Shown here: piece after piece, positions 51,358-61,384 of the stretch | Layout of the letters: every line of letters begins with the position of its first letter | Position numbering within the stretch: the first letter of the stretch is position 1 | Assembly: GCA_016194905.1 (NCBI GenBank) | Contig: JACQAP010000036.1 | Coordinates: forward strand, 1-64,000 | Reading direction: 5' to 3' | DNA: 64,000 nucleotides | Origin: Betaproteobacteria bacterium | GTDB taxonomy: Bacteria > Pseudomonadota > Gammaproteobacteria > Burkholderiales > JACQAP01 | Notes under the pieces: model-generated | What the model saw: the letters and a program-made list of their open reading frames with translations, nothing else | Database searches by the model: none | What the model was told of the DNA's origin: nothing | Program-made: the position numbers and the translations under genes

Positions 51358-52974
51358 CTACATCTGCAAGTCTTCCGGCCGGGCGGCCGCGGCTTTCTGC
51401 GGGATCTCGGCCGCCATGCAATCCGTGGTCAGGATCAGCCCGGCTACGGACGCGGCATTCTGCAGCGCAATACGAGTAACTTTGGTAGGATCGATCACGC
51501 CCATTTCCACCAGGTTGCCGTACTGTTCTGTGGCCGCGTTGTAGCCGTAACTCCCGCTGCCTTCCGCGACTTTGTCGAGTACCACCGAAGGCTCCGCCAC
51601 AGTATTGGCGACGATCTGCCGCAGCGATTCTTCCAGCGAACGCAGCACGATCTGGATGCCTGCGGTCTGGTCGTCGGTTTCGCCCTTGAGGCCGGCCAGC
51701 GCGGCGCGTACCCGGATCAGCGCAACACCGCCTCCGGGGACGATGCCTTCCTCGACGGCGGCGCGGGTAGCATGCAATGCATCTTCGACCCGCACCTTGC
51801 GTTCCTTCATCTCGGTCTCGGTGGCGCCGCCCACCTTGATGAGCGCCACCCCGCCGGCGAGCTTGGCAGCGCGTTCCTCGAGTTTTTCCCGATCATAATC
51901 GCTGGTCGCCTTTTCAGCCTCGGCGCGGATGCGCGAGATGCGCTCGTCGATGGCCTTCGGATCGCCGGCTCCGTGGATCAGCGTGGTGTTCTCCTTGTCC
52001 ACCTCGATGCGCTTGACCCGGCCGAGATCGGCAAGCTTCGCGTTCTCGAGCTTCACACCGAGTTCCTCGGCGACGACCGTGCCGCCGGTCAGGGTGGCGA
52101 TATCCTCGAGCATAGCTTTGCGGCGTTCGCCGAAGCCTGGAGCTTTCACCGCGCACGTCTTGATGACACCGCGCATGGTGTTGACCACCAGCGTCGCCAG
52201 TGCTTCGCCTTCCACGTCTTCGGCCACGATCAGCAGCGGTTTGCCAGCGCGTGTGATTTCTTCGAGGACGGGGAGCAATTCCTTGACGGCGGAAATTTTC
52301 TTGTCGTGGATTAGCACGTAAGCGTCTTCCAGGATGGCCGCCTGTCGTTCGGGGCTGTTGATGAAGTAAGGCGAAAGATAGCCGCGATCGAACTGCATGC
52401 CCTCAACCACTTCCAGCTCGTTGGCAAGCCCCGATCCGTCCTCTACCGTGATTACGCCCTGCTTGCCCACCTTGTCCATCGCCTGCGAAACGATGTCGCC
52501 GACGGATCGCTCGTTGTTCGCCGAGATGCTGCCCACTTGTGCGATCTCGGTGGCGGTCGAGCAGGGACGGGAAATCCGTTTCAATTCGGCGATCGCCGCG
52601 GCCACAGCCTGGTCGATGCCGCGGCGAAGGTCCATGGGGTTCATTCCCGCGTCGACGAACTTCATGCCTTCGTTGACGATCGCCTGTGCCAGCACCGTGG
52701 CGGTCGTGGTCCCGTCGCCGGCCACTTCCGAGGTCTTGGAAGCGACTTCGCGCACCAGCTGCGCGCCCATGTTCTCGAAAGGGTCGGGTAGCTCAATCGC
52801 CTTTGCCACCACGACGCCGGAGTTCGCGATAACCGGCGGACCGTAGCTTTGCTGCAGGAGGACGTTGCGGCCCTTGGGTCCCAGCGTTACCTTGACGGCA
52901 TCGGCTAGGGCGTTGACTCCGATACTGACTTTCTCATGCGCGGCATGATGAAAGAGCAGTCGCTTGGCGGACAT
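51358..52974 (-). CDS. groEL: Chaperonin GroEL, orphan copy
   Basis: 538 aa from ATG 52974, normal in length. GroEL motifs are intact: [26 protein letters not shown], and the C-terminal [23 protein letters not shown]. The tail ends AARPEDLQM, without the Gly-Gly-Met repeats of typical GroEL. No groES lies upstream or downstream within the window. It must use GroES from another locus. An FNR box with TTAGAT -10 drives it, so it appears to be a specialised, hypoxia-induced paralog rather than the housekeeping copy. Confidence 0.95.
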   Translation of the reverse strand: MSAKRLLFHHAAHEKVSIGVNALADAVKVTLGPKGRNVLLQQSYGPPVIANSGVVVAKAIELPDPFENMGAQLVREVASKTSEVAGDGTTTATVLAQAIVNEGMKFVDAGMNPMDLRRGIDQAVAAAIAELKRISRPCSTATEIAQVGSISANNERSVGDIVSQAMDKVGKQGVITVEDGSGLANELEVVEGMQFDRGYLSPYFINSPERQAAILEDAYVLIHDKKISAVKELLPVLEEITRAGKPLLIVAEDVEGEALATLVVNTMRGVIKTCAVKAPGFGERRKAMLEDIATLTGGTVVAEELGVKLENAKLADLGRVKRIEVDKENTTLIHGAGDPKAIDERISRIRAEAEKATSDYDREKLEERAAKLAGGVALIKVGGATETEMKERKVRVEDALHATRAAVEEGIVPGGGVALIRVRAALAGLKGETDDQTAGIQIVLRSLEESLRQIVANTVAEPSVVLDKVAEGSGSYGYNAATEQYGNLVEMGVIDPTKVTRIALQNAASVAGLILTTDCMAAEIPQKAAAARPEDLQM

Positions 52975-53036
52975 GGCGCGTGATCTCCGGCTTGCTAATC
53001 AATAAGGCAATCTAACCAGGGAGGTGGAAACACTGT

Positions 53037-53050
53037 TTGACCTGGGTCAA
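53037..53050 (-). promoter_or_regulatory. FNR/ANR-type box TTGACCTGGGTCAA
   Basis: Centre 53043.5; on the minus strand TTAGAT (53010-53015) lies 31 bp away. Predicted start near 53002, 28 nt before groEL. Confidence 0.78.
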
Positions 53051-53149
53051 GCCATCACTGGTTTTATCGTTGTTCGATTAATCAGAGCGACTTGCATCGA
53101 AGCAGCTGGATCAAGCTCCGGTCCCGTGTTTTTTTGTAACGTTGAATAT

Positions 53150-53416
53150 TCAAGCTGGATCCCACGTAATCGATCCCGTTGCGCGGGTTGCAGGTCCGGT
53201 CAGTTGCACATAGCCACGGCCACAGAATTTCGCGCCCAGGATGCTGGGAAGTTGCGGCGCAGCGATTCGTTTCATTGCGGCCAGCGTGCGTGACCTGGCA
53301 ACGCCGTCTGCAAGAAGCCCTTCGCTGCGCTGAAACGCCAACACGGCCGACTGAGTAGTCGTGCCGAAAACACCACCGTCATTGCCGGGGTTGAATCCCC
53401 GGTCCAGCAAAGCCTT
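53150..53416 (-). pseudogene. Remnant of a peptidoglycan-binding/endolysin-like gene
   Basis: The minus-strand frame reads LLDRGFNPGNDGGVFGTTTQSAVLAFQ and GLLADGVARSRTLAAM, the PG_binding_1 motif. It continues to AKFCGRGYVQLTG, which recalls the GRGYVQLTGR segment of GH19-type lysins, and then loses the pattern and stops. A stop codon lies just before the first conserved residues. The piece is thus truncated at both ends. It could be a phage or exoenzyme relic. The rest of the 53051-53701 gap shows no other recognisable gene. Confidence 0.45.
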
Positions 53417-53701
53417 CTGCTACACCTTAGATCTTTGCCTTGTGGCAGCCATGTGCGGCGTGCAGGAGCGTCGTGCGGTTTTGGGTGCGGCCTTGTCGTT
53501 CCTTTCCGGGTGCCATGTCGCCCCTCGAATATCGCAGCAATCCGCTTTGGTTGTCCCCACTACAGCCAAACACATCACCGCAGGCGCGCGGTCGTGCTGA
53601 CCGCGGGAGGGTTCGGCTCGGGAACGGCAAACGGGCGTGTGACACTGTCAGGAGCGACATCATGGCTGCAGCTCGCACGCGGTGGCCGGGATCTCTGTTG
53701 G

Positions 53702-56065
53702 TCAGCGCCCGCCCCACTTCCAATCGCGGATCCCGGGCAGGTCGTCGCCGTGACGCCGGATATATTCGTGATGTTCCGCCAGTTTGGCGCGCATGAGTTG
53801 TGTCACATGCCCCGCGCGGGCACTCAGGCCGGGCACGCGGGCTATGACGTCCATCACCAGATGGAAGCGATCGATATCGTTGATCACAGTCATGTCGAAC
53901 GGCGTAGTGGTGGTCCCTTCTTCTCTGTAGCCGCGGACATGCATGTTGCCGTGATTAGTTCGGCGATAGGTCAGCCTGTGGATCAGGGTGGGATAGCCGT
54001 GATAGGCAAACACGATTGGTTTGTCCTTGGTAAACAGCGCGTCGAATTCCGCGTCGTTCAAACCATGAGGATGCTCGCTTTGCGGTTGCAGCGCCATCAG
54101 GTCGATCACATTGATCACGCGCACCTTAAGCTCGGGGACGTGATCCCTTAATATTTCCACGGCAGCCAGTATCTCAAGCGTCGGAACATCGCCGGCGCAC
54201 GCCATGACGATATCGGGTTCGCCATCATAGTCGCTGCCGGCCCATCGCCAGATGCTTAGTCCGGCCGTGCAGTGTTTGATCGCGGCATCCATGTCCAGCC
54301 ATTGCGGCTCCGGCTGCTTGCCGGCGACGATGACATTGACGTAGTTGCGGCTGCGCAGGCAATGATCGGCGACCGACAGTAGCGTATTGGCATCCGGCGG
54401 CAAATAGATGCGGATGATGTCTGACTTCTTATTCGCCACATGATCGATGAAACCCGGATCCTGATGGCTGAAGCCATTGTGATCCTGGCGCCACACATGC
54501 GAAGTGAGCAGATAGGTCAACGAGGCAATTGGCCGCCGCCACGGGATCTCGCGCGAGACCTTCAACCACTTGGCGTGCTGGTTGAACATAGAATCGACTA
54601 TGTGAATGAAGGCCTCGTAGCAGGAAAAGAATCCGTGCCGCCCGGTCAGGAGATAGCCCTCGAGCCAGCCCTGGCACAGATGCTCGCTCAACACTTCCAT
54701 CACCCGTCCGTCCGGTGACAGATGATCGTCGCTTTCAAGAACTTCCCCGGTGAAGGTCCGATCGGAGGCTTCGAATACCGCCGCCAGGCGATTCGATGCC
54801 GTCTCGTCCGGTCCGAACACGCGGAAGTTGGCACGTGCCGCGTTGGCTTTGAGCACGTCCCGCAGGAACACGCCCAGCGGGCGAGTAGTTTCCGCCGTCA
54901 CGCTGCCCGGCGTTGGAAGCTTAATTGCGTAATCGCGGAAATCGGGCAGTTCGAGATCCTGCAGCAGCAGGCCACCGTTGGCGTGTGGGTTCGCTCCCAT
55001 GCGCCGCTTGCCCTTCGGTGCCAGCTCGGCCACTGCGGCGATAAGCTGGCCGGTCTCGTCGAACAACTCCTGCGGACGGTAGCTCTTCAGCCATTGTTCC
55101 AGCATCTGCAGGTGCTTCGGCTCTTTCTGCAGGTTGGCGAGCGGAACCTGGTGCGAGCGCCAGGAGCCTTCGGTCTTTAGGCCATCGACTTCCCGGGGCC
55201 CGGTCCAGCCCTTGGGCGTGCGGAAAATAATCATGGGCCACGCGGGACGTTGCTTAAATCCGCCGTTGCGCGCATCGGCCTGGATTTGCCGGATGTCCGC
55301 GACGATACGGTCCAGCGTCCTGGCCATCAGTTGATGGACTGCTTCCGGCTCGTCGCCTTCCACGAAATAAGGCTTGTAACCGTAGCCGCAGAAAAGCTGC
55401 TCCAGTTCCATCCGGCTGATTCTGGACAGCAGCGAAGCGCTCGCGATCTTGTAGCCGTTCAGATGCAGGATCGGCAACACCGCACCATCGCGCACCGGAT
55501 TCAGAAATTTGTTGGAGTGCCAGCTTGCCGCAAGCGCGCCGGTTTCCGCTTCGCCGTCGCCGACAACGCAAGCGACCAGCAGGTCGGGGTTATCGAAGGC
55601 GGCGCCATAGGCATGCGCAAGGCAATAGCCAAGTTCCCCGCCTTCGTTGATCGAACCCGGTGTCTCCGCCGCCACATGGCTGGGAATGCCGCCGGGAAAC
55701 GAGAACTGGGTGAACAGGCGCTTCAGCCCGGCCTCGTCTTGCGAGATGCCCGGGTAGAACTCGCTGTAAGTGCCTTCAAGATAAGTGTTGGCCACCAGCG
55801 CCGGACCGCCATGCCCAGGGCCGGTCACATAGATAATGTCGAGGTCGTGCTCCTTAATGATGCGATTCAGGTGGACGTAGATGAAGTTCAGTCCAGGGCT
55901 GGTGCCCCAGTGGCCGAGCAGTCGCGGCTTCACGTGCTCCAGCTTCAGCGGCTGCCTGAGCAGGGGGTTATCCATCAGGTAAATCTGTCCGACCGAAAGA
56001 TAGTTTGCCGCCCGCCACCAGGCATTCATTTCTTGTAAAAGCTGCGGGGAGAGTGGTTGCGTCAT
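53702..56065 (-). CDS. xfp: Phosphoketolase (xylulose-5-phosphate/fructose-6-phosphate)
   Basis: 787 aa, the full length of XFP. Thiamine-diphosphate-dependent enzyme that splits xylulose-5-P or fructose-6-P with phosphate, giving acetyl phosphate plus glyceraldehyde-3-P or erythrose-4-P. Motifs include [72 protein letters not shown], and a C-terminal segment with [18 protein letters not shown] 56065 overlaps the acetate kinase stop (ATGA), so the two are translationally coupled. Acetyl phosphate feeds directly into acetate kinase. Confidence 0.96.
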   Translation of the reverse strand: MTQPLSPQLLQEMNAWWRAANYLSVGQIYLMDNPLLRQPLKLEHVKPRLLGHWGTSPGLNFIYVHLNRIIKEHDLDIIYVTGPGHGGPALVANTYLEGTYSEFYPGISQDEAGLKRLFTQFSFPGGIPSHVAAETPGSINEGGELGYCLAHAYGAAFDNPDLLVACVVGDGEAETGALAASWHSNKFLNPVRDGAVLPILHLNGYKIASASLLSRISRMELEQLFCGYGYKPYFVEGDEPEAVHQLMARTLDRIVADIRQIQADARNGGFKQRPAWPMIIFRTPKGWTGPREVDGLKTEGSWRSHQVPLANLQKEPKHLQMLEQWLKSYRPQELFDETGQLIAAVAELAPKGKRRMGANPHANGGLLLQDLELPDFRDYAIKLPTPGSVTAETTRPLGVFLRDVLKANAARANFRVFGPDETASNRLAAVFEASDRTFTGEVLESDDHLSPDGRVMEVLSEHLCQGWLEGYLLTGRHGFFSCYEAFIHIVDSMFNQHAKWLKVSREIPWRRPIASLTYLLTSHVWRQDHNGFSHQDPGFIDHVANKKSDIIRIYLPPDANTLLSVADHCLRSRNYVNVIVAGKQPEPQWLDMDAAIKHCTAGLSIWRWAGSDYDGEPDIVMACAGDVPTLEILAAVEILRDHVPELKVRVINVIDLMALQPQSEHPHGLNDAEFDALFTKDKPIVFAYHGYPTLIHRLTYRRTNHGNMHVRGYREEGTTTTPFDMTVINDIDRFHLVMDVIARVPGLSARAGHVTQLMRAKLAEHHEYIRRHGDDLPGIRDWKWGGR

Positions 56066-57297
56066 GAGCGTGGGGTTGTTCGCACGGTTTCAGTTGCATC
56101 GAGGATCCGGAAGACTGCCTTGGCGATGACGACGTCTTCGTCGGTACGGATTATTCGAACTTTCACGCGGCTGGTATCGGCGGAGATGACCGGCTCGCCA
56201 GCGGCGTTGAGCATTTCGTCGAACTGAATGCCGAGGAAATCCAGGCCTCCACAGATACGCAAGCGGATCTCGGGTGAGTTCTCGCCGATGCCGCCCGAAA
56301 ACACGAGTGTGTCGAGTCCGCCGAGGGCGGCCGCGAAAGCGCCGATTGTCTTTTTGACGTGGTAGCAGAACATTGCCACCGCTTCGGCGGCCCGGATGTC
56401 GGCGTCTTCACTCCGAAGCAGATCGCGCAGGTCCGAACTCGTTTCGGACACGCCGAGCAATCCGGATTCGTGATTGATCATGCTGTGAAACTGCTGCGCC
56501 GTCATGTTTTCGGTTTGCGCGAAGTACGACACCAGTCCGGGGTCCAGATCGCCGGAGCGTGTGCTCATCGGCACACCCGCCGCCGGTGTGAACCCCATGC
56601 TGGTGTCGATGCTCTTGCCGTCGCGAATCGCGGCGAGGCTTGCGCCGTTGCCGAGATGGGCCAGCACCACCCTGCCGAGTGCTGCCTCGGCACCGGCCAC
56701 GCGCGCGAGTTCTTCCATGAGAAACGTATAGGACAGGCCGTGAAAGCCATAGCGCTCGACGCCCTTCGCCTGGAAACGCCGCGGAATGGGAAGAATCCTG
56801 GCCACGCGCGGCATGTTGCGATGAAACGCCGTGTCGAAACATGCGATCTGCGGCAGGTCCGACACGCGCTCGCTGAACAGATCGATCATCGCAATTTCCG
56901 CTGGCAAATGCTCCGGAGCGTAAGCACTGATGCGGCGCAGTTCATCGAGCAGCAGTTCGGTGATGGATTGCGGCTCATAGTAGCGGGCGCCGCCATTCAC
57001 GATGCGATGCCCTACCGCACCGATCGAAGCGAAACCGATTCGCGCCGCCAGCCACTCGTAAAGGAACTGCGACGCTGCCGCATGATCCCGACCGGCGATG
57101 CCCCGGGTTTCCTGCTGATTGCCGGCCGGCTCATGGAACGTCAGAGACGTTCCTGGCAGACCGATGCGGTCAATCTTGCCCTGCAGTTCCCGCCTGGGTG
57201 GGTTGCACCGCCGATATAGCGCGAACTTGATGCTCGACGAGCCGCCGTTGATCGTCAGCACGGAGGATCCGGCCTGCGCCCGGGTCGATTTCGATGT
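56062..57297 (-). CDS. ackA: Acetate kinase
   Basis: 411 aa if started at ATG 57297; an earlier in-frame ATG at 57360 would lie upstream of the predicted transcription start. Motifs: [66 protein letters not shown] and the C-terminal [18 protein letters not shown]. It converts acetyl phosphate and ADP to acetate and ATP. The pair with xfp gives substrate-level ATP from sugar phosphates without respiration. A near-match FNR site lies upstream. Confidence 0.95.
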   Translation of the reverse strand, partial: TSKSTRAQAGSSVLTINGGSSSIKFALYRRCNPPRRELQGKIDRIGLPGTSLTFHEPAGNQQETRGIAGRDHAAASQFLYEWLAARIGFASIGAVGHRIVNGGARYYEPQSITELLLDELRRISAYAPEHLPAEIAMIDLFSERVSDLPQIACFDTAFHRNMPRVARILPIPRRFQAKGVERYGFHGLSYTFLMEELARVAGAEAALGRVVLAHLGNGASLAAIRDGKSIDTSMGFTPAAGVPMSTRSGDLDPGLVSYFAQTENMTAQQFHSMINHESGLLGVSETSSDLRDLLRSEDADIRAAEAVAMFCYHVKKTIGAFAAALGGLDTLVFSGGIGENSPEIRLRICGGLDFLGIQFDEMLNAAGEPVISADTSRVKVRIIRTDEDVVIAKAVFRILDATETVRTTPRS

Positions 57298-57368
57298 CAT
57301 TTCCTCAGGTCCGGGATTCAACGTCAAAAAGGCAGATGCAAGACTAACCATATCAGGCAACGTCGCCT

Positions 57369-57382
57369 TTGATATGGCTCAA
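57369..57382 (-). promoter_or_regulatory. Near-match FNR box TTGATATGGCTCAA
   Basis: One half-site deviates (CTCAA). Centre 57375.5; TTAGTC on the minus strand (57343-57348) lies 30 bp downstream. It would serve ackA-xfp and favours start at 57297. Confidence 0.5.
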
Positions 57383-57693
57383 CACCCCGACGTGCAGCGA
57401 CCTCATCGTCTTTTACTCTAGACCTTGTCCCGGTCCTTTTCGTTCACCATTCGAACAAGGCCCTCATCGTCATCGTCCGCAACGTTCACCCGGCTCTAGA
57501 GTCGGCCGAAGTGCTTTGGCATAGATCAACTCTTCGCCAACCGTATTCGCACGGAGGGATGTTCAAAACAGGGCCGAAAAACGGTGCTTCCGGCGCATTG
57601 GCTTGATCTGCGTCAACAAGCGCACTAGGCGTTTGCCTAAGATGCATTTAAGTCAACCTGTTTCGGGGCGGCTCAGGGACCGGAGAATGGCTT
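57383..57693. other. Gap between divergent ackA and DUF2934 promoters
   Basis: About 310 bp with no recognisable gene on either strand. It holds the FNR box at 57603-57616 and its -10 (TAAGAT) for the rightward genes. Several CGTC/CATCGTC tracts near 57450-57480 have no assigned meaning. Confidence 0.45.
57603..57616 (+). promoter_or_regulatory. FNR/ANR-type box TTGATCTGCGTCAA
   Basis: Centre 57609.5; TAAGAT (57638-57643) lies 31 bp away as -10. It drives the DUF2934-hsp20 pair. Confidence 0.8.
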
Positions 57694-58029
57694 ATGAGAA
57701 CTGTAGGACGAACCGCAGAAAAAAAGAGGCACTCAGGTACGCTGCATGCGAAGCGCCCGGTAAAACGTTTGTCTGTTCCCACCAGTTCGAAGCATGGGAC
57801 AACGGAGGATCCGCGCAACGAGTTTAGCGGCGAGGAATGGAACGACATGGTCGCGACCGCCGCTTACTACCGCGCCGAAGCGCGCGGATTCGACGGCGGT
57901 TCGGCCGAGGACGACTGGTATGAGGCGGAGGCCGAACTGCGGGAACGTTTCAGCAAGGCCGACAGCCACATCGAAACGGTTTCAACTTCCGGTGGAGATG
58001 CCACCAATATTGAGACGACAGGAGAATGA
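57694..58029 (+). CDS. DUF2934-domain protein
   Basis: 111 aa from ATG 57694. The first 45 residues are basic and disordered. Then comes EEWNDMVATAAYYRAEARGFDGGSAEDDWYEAEAELRER, the DUF2934 helical motif. No function is known; the domain often occurs next to small heat-shock proteins. The stop overlaps the hsp20 start (ATGA), so the two proteins are made together. Confidence 0.8.
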   Translation: MRTVGRTAEKKRHSGTLHAKRPVKRLSVPTSSKHGTTEDPRNEFSGEEWNDMVATAAYYRAEARGFDGGSAEDDWYEAEAELRERFSKADSHIETVSTSGGDATNIETTGE

Positions 58030-58448
58030 GCATGGCAAATCTGACGCGATACGACCCATTCGGGGATCTGGACGATCTATTCAAAGGCTTCATGCTGCGG
58101 TCGGTACGCTTCGAGCAGCAGGTGCCGCAGATCAAGATGGACGTCAAGGAAAATAACGGTACGTATGTCGTTCGGGCCGAAATTCCGGGCGTGAAAAAGG
58201 AAGACATCAAGGTGGATATCGACGGCGACGTGGTTTCCATCTCCGCCGAGGTCAAAGAGGAGAAGAAGCAGAAGGAAGGCGATCGCGTGATCAGAAGCGA
58301 GTGCTACTACGGCAACATGTCCCGCAGTTTCAGCCTCGGGCAGGACGTCGACGAGAAGGCCGCGGACGCGAAATACACCGACGGAGTGCTGGAACTTACG
58401 CTGCCGAAGAAGGCCGGCTCCCGCCAGAGCAAGATCGTCGTGCAGTGA
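58026..58448 (+). CDS. Small heat-shock protein (Hsp20/alpha-crystallin)
   Basis: 140 aa from ATG 58026 or 58032. The alpha-crystallin domain covers about 40-135: QIKMDVKENNGTYVVRAEIPGVKKEDIKVDIDGDVVSISAEV, and the terminal GVLELTLPKK motif. It is a holdase that protects unfolded proteins without ATP. Here it is preceded by an FNR promoter instead of a heat-shock promoter, much as hspX/acr is hypoxia-controlled in mycobacteria. A clear terminator follows at 58518. Confidence 0.93.
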   Translation: MSMANLTRYDPFGDLDDLFKGFMLRSVRFEQQVPQIKMDVKENNGTYVVRAEIPGVKKEDIKVDIDGDVVSISAEVKEEKKQKEGDRVIRSECYYGNMSRSFSLGQDVDEKAADAKYTDGVLELTLPKKAGSRQSKIVVQ

Positions 58449-58517
58449 CCGCTGTTGCCATGATCACCGCTTGCCCATGACGGCGGGGTAGATTCTTACA
58501 AAGAGTGGTACTCATTG

Positions 58518-58548
58518 CCCGGTTGCGCAAGCGCCGGGCATTTTTTTC
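58518..58548 (+). terminator. Rho-independent terminator after hsp20
   Basis: Stem GCCCGG (58518-58523) with CCGGGC (58535-58540), 11-nt loop, followed by A and seven T. It ends the DUF2934-hsp20 transcript. Confidence 0.8.
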
Positions 58549-58592
58549 AGTGGGAACACGACGGCATACGGAGACCGGCTCGCCGGCGGCGT

Positions 58593-60275
58593 TTACTCGT
58601 GGCGTCCGCTGTGTGCGATCGAGAGCAGCAGCCAGATACCGGAGACGACCGCGCCGAGAAATCCCAGCAGCCCGAACAAGGGTAGCCCCAGCCAGGTCGA
58701 TTCCGTTTTCACCGTCATGACGATGGAAGAGCCGATGATCAGCGCCGCAGTCACTATTCCCATCGTCAAGCGGCTCACGGCCCGGTCCATGCGCTCGAAT
58801 ACGCGATCGAGACGCGAGACGTCGACGTGCACAGTGACCGAGCCTCTGTCCACCGCTTTCAACAGCCGGCGCAGTTCGCCGGGCAGACTCGCGGCCAGTG
58901 CGGCGGCCTCGCGCAGGCTTTTTGCGCCCAGCCTTGCGAGCGCACGGGGCGACCGGCGCTGGCGACCGATTCGCACCAGGAACGGCCGCGCTTCGCTGAC
59001 CATGTCGAACCCCGGATCGAGCATGCGACCCAGGCCCTCCAGGGAAATTGCGGCCTTGAACAACAGCGCGAGGTCGGGCGGGAGGGTCAGCCTGTGCTCG
59101 CGCATCAATGCGGTCAGATCCCCGAGCAGGCGGCCCACTTCGATCTGCTCGAGCGGAAGGCCGTGGAATTCATCGATGAAGCTATCGATATCCATGCGCA
59201 AGCCTTGCATGTCTACCTCGGCCTTGTCCGCCCAGTCCACCAGCAATTCGGCGGCGTGCTCCGGGTCGCGTAGCGCGAAGCTGTAGAGCAAGTCAGCGAG
59301 CTGGTCGCGCCTTTCCTGGGAGAGCCGGCCCACCATGCCGAAATCGATGAAGGCAAGGCGGTTTTCCGGCAGGTAGAAGACATTGCCAGGATGCGGATCG
59401 GCGTGAAAAAAACCGTCTTCGAGCACCATTTGAAACACGGCGTTGGCCCCGCGCCGCGCCAGGATACGCCGGTCCAGCCCGGATTCGTCGACGGCGGCCA
59501 GTTCCCGGCCCGGAATTCCATCCACATAGATTTGGACATTCAGCCGTTGTGTGGCCCATTGCCAGTAGATCGTCGGGACGACGATGTTTTCGTTTGCAGA
59601 GAGATTAGCCGCGATGCGCTCGGCGTTGCGGCATTCCGTCCTGAGGTCGAGCTCCCGGCGCAGTGATTTGGCGAACTGGCGTACCAGGGCACGCGGTTGA
59701 TAGCGTTGCAGCGCCGGCCATTCGCTTTCGACCAGCTCCGCAAGGTGCTGCAACAGGCGCAGGTCGGCATCGACTACGGACTCGATTCCAGGACGCCGGA
59801 CTTTCAGGACCACGGCCGTGCCGTCCTGCAATCGGGCGCGATGTACCTGGGCGATTGATCCTGCCGCGAGGGGCAGCGGGTCCAGGTCGACGAACACGCT
59901 ATCGGGTTCGGCTGCGAGGTCCGTGGCGAGCTGTGCGCGGATCTGGTCGAAGGGAACCGGCGCCGCATGATCCTGCAGCTTCTCAAACTCTGCGATCCAA
60001 TCCGGTGCAAACAGGTCGACGCGGGTGGAGAGGATCTGGCCGAGCTTGACGAAGGTAGGGCCCATGTCCTCCAGGGCGCGCCGCACCCGCTCAGCCGACG
60101 TCATGTGCTCTATCGCATGGTGGCGACCACCGCGCAGGGTTCTGCCGACACGTTCGAGCGCGCCGGTTATGCCCAGCCGACGTGCTACGTCGCCGAAGCC
60201 GTAATGAAGTAGAACGGAAGCGATATCGTACAACCGCCCGATGTCACGCGTAGCGCTCAGTGTCTCCCACAGCAT
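58593..60275 (-). CDS. UbiB/AarF-family atypical kinase
   Basis: 560 aa from ATG 60275, close to the family norm. The kinase-like core has the KxGQ-type VKLGQILSTR, DLDPLPLAAGSIAQVHRARLQDGTAVVLKVRRPGIE, FHADPHPGNVFYLPENRLAFIDFGMVGRL. Two C-terminal membrane helices (about 505-555) anchor it. UbiB proteins support ubiquinone synthesis. The gene lies away from other ubi genes, and an FNR box precedes it, so it may be an accessory copy for low-oxygen quinone metabolism. Confidence 0.9.
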   Translation of the reverse strand: MLWETLSATRDIGRLYDIASVLLHYGFGDVARRLGITGALERVGRTLRGGRHHAIEHMTSAERVRRALEDMGPTFVKLGQILSTRVDLFAPDWIAEFEKLQDHAAPVPFDQIRAQLATDLAAEPDSVFVDLDPLPLAAGSIAQVHRARLQDGTAVVLKVRRPGIESVVDADLRLLQHLAELVESEWPALQRYQPRALVRQFAKSLRRELDLRTECRNAERIAANLSANENIVVPTIYWQWATQRLNVQIYVDGIPGRELAAVDESGLDRRILARRGANAVFQMVLEDGFFHADPHPGNVFYLPENRLAFIDFGMVGRLSQERRDQLADLLYSFALRDPEHAAELLVDWADKAEVDMQGLRMDIDSFIDEFHGLPLEQIEVGRLLGDLTALMREHRLTLPPDLALLFKAAISLEGLGRMLDPGFDMVSEARPFLVRIGRQRRSPRALARLGAKSLREAAALAASLPGELRRLLKAVDRGSVTVHVDVSRLDRVFERMDRAVSRLTMGIVTAALIIGSSIVMTVKTESTWLGLPLFGLLGFLGAVVSGIWLLLSIAHSGRHE

Positions 60276-60354
60276 TGCTTGGTTCCCGGTCGTTTGGTTT
60301 GTCGGCGTTTTCCGGATTCAAGCGAATATTTTGCGGGCAACCGGAGGCGGCTTG

Positions 60355-60368
60355 TTGATGCGGATCAA
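60355..60368 (-). promoter_or_regulatory. FNR/ANR-type box TTGATGCGGATCAA
   Basis: Centre 60361.5; AATATT (60325-60330) on the minus strand lies about 34 bp away. It serves the ubiB-like gene. Confidence 0.75.
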
Positions 60369-60476
60369 CTGCTCTCAACCGCCCACAGGGCGCGGCCGGC
60401 CGTTCCGGATCGCGTTAGTCGCACCAGGCGGCACAGAGCGTCGGCGATTCAGCGAAAGGCAGCCATTCAGTGGCGT

Positions 60477-60490
60477 TTGATTTGCATCAA
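60477..60490 (+). promoter_or_regulatory. FNR/ANR-type box TTGATTTGCATCAA
   Basis: Perfect half-sites, centre 60483.5; AAATAC (60515-60520) lies 34 bp away. It most likely serves the SafE-like gene at 60633 with a leader of about 110 nt. Confidence 0.72.
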
Positions 60491-60632
60491 AAGCTGGCGC
60501 CCGGGTATGGCCAAAAATACATCTGAAGCCCGTGCCGGGGCGGATATTAAGCGGTCGAACGGCGGCCGGCACGCGCACAGCCGGGCGACAGGTCAACGAA
60601 ACCCTGAAAGGGTGCATCGCACTTGAATTGAC

Positions 60633-61343
60633 ATGACCGTCACATGGATGATTTTGGGCGCGGCGGTGCTGACCGGATTCCTGGGAGGGGTGCATTGCGC
60701 CGGCATGTGCGGCGGCATCGTCGCCGCGGTAGCCGGGCAGCCGGCCGGCAACGTCAGGTCCTGGCTCATGCATCTTGCCTACAACGCGGGACGCATCGCC
60801 AGTTATGCGCTCGCTGGCGCCGCCGCCGGAGCCGTGGGCAGCCTTGGGCTGATGCTCGACAAATGGTTGCCAGTTCAGATCGTCCTCTATGTCGCGGCGA
60901 ATCTGCTCCTGATCGCACTGGGTTTGTATCTGGCCGGAATTCGCAGTCCGATTACGCGCCTCGAACATTTGGGCGCCGGCCTGTGGCGGCGCATCCAACC
61001 TTTCACTCGTCGTTTCCTGCCGGCGGATTCCGTATCGAAAGCGTTTGCGCTCGGAATGCTCTGGGGTTGGTTGCCGTGCGGGCTGGTGTATACGGCTCTG
61101 TTCACGGCCCTGTTGAGCGGCAGCGCGCTCAATGGAGCGATCCAGATGCTGGCCTTCGGTCTAGGCACCTTGCCCAATCTGATGGCAGCCGCGGTCCTGC
61201 TGCAGAGATCGCGCTCGCTGCTCGCAAACAGGACAGCACGCATGTTCTCCGGAGCGACAGTGATGGCGTTCGGCGTATACGGCGTCGCCCACGCCGTCTC
61301 GCTGGGCACGCAAATCAGGAGCGGATTGCTCTGCATAGGATGA
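60633..61343 (+). CDS. SafE/TauE-like membrane protein of the cbb3/copper type
   Basis: 236 aa from ATG 60633. Six hydrophobic segments; the first carries GFLGGVHCAGMCGGIVAAV and the fourth GMLWGWLPCGLVYTALFTALLSG. Paired Cys motifs (HCAGMC, LPCG) in membrane helices resemble DsbD-type or copper-transport proteins more than true sulfite exporters. Homologous genes lie between ccoS and hemN in Pseudomonas, which ties it to cbb3 oxidase biogenesis. Here it stands near norC with its own FNR box. Confidence 0.85.
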   Translation: MTVTWMILGAAVLTGFLGGVHCAGMCGGIVAAVAGQPAGNVRSWLMHLAYNAGRIASYALAGAAAGAVGSLGLMLDKWLPVQIVLYVAANLLLIALGLYLAGIRSPITRLEHLGAGLWRRIQPFTRRFLPADSVSKAFALGMLWGWLPCGLVYTALFTALLSGSALNGAIQMLAFGLGTLPNLMAAAVLLQRSRSLLANRTARMFSGATVMAFGVYGVAHAVSLGTQIRSGLLCIG

Positions 61344-61384
61344 ACGCGATTCCCGGCGTTTGCCGTGGCTTGAATCGCGTTCCC

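Noticed and set aside
60507-60626. 39-codon frame downstream of the FNR box at 60477
   Set aside because: Its start codon would be upstream of the predicted transcript start, the composition is Arg/Ser/Gly-rich and no family is recognised.
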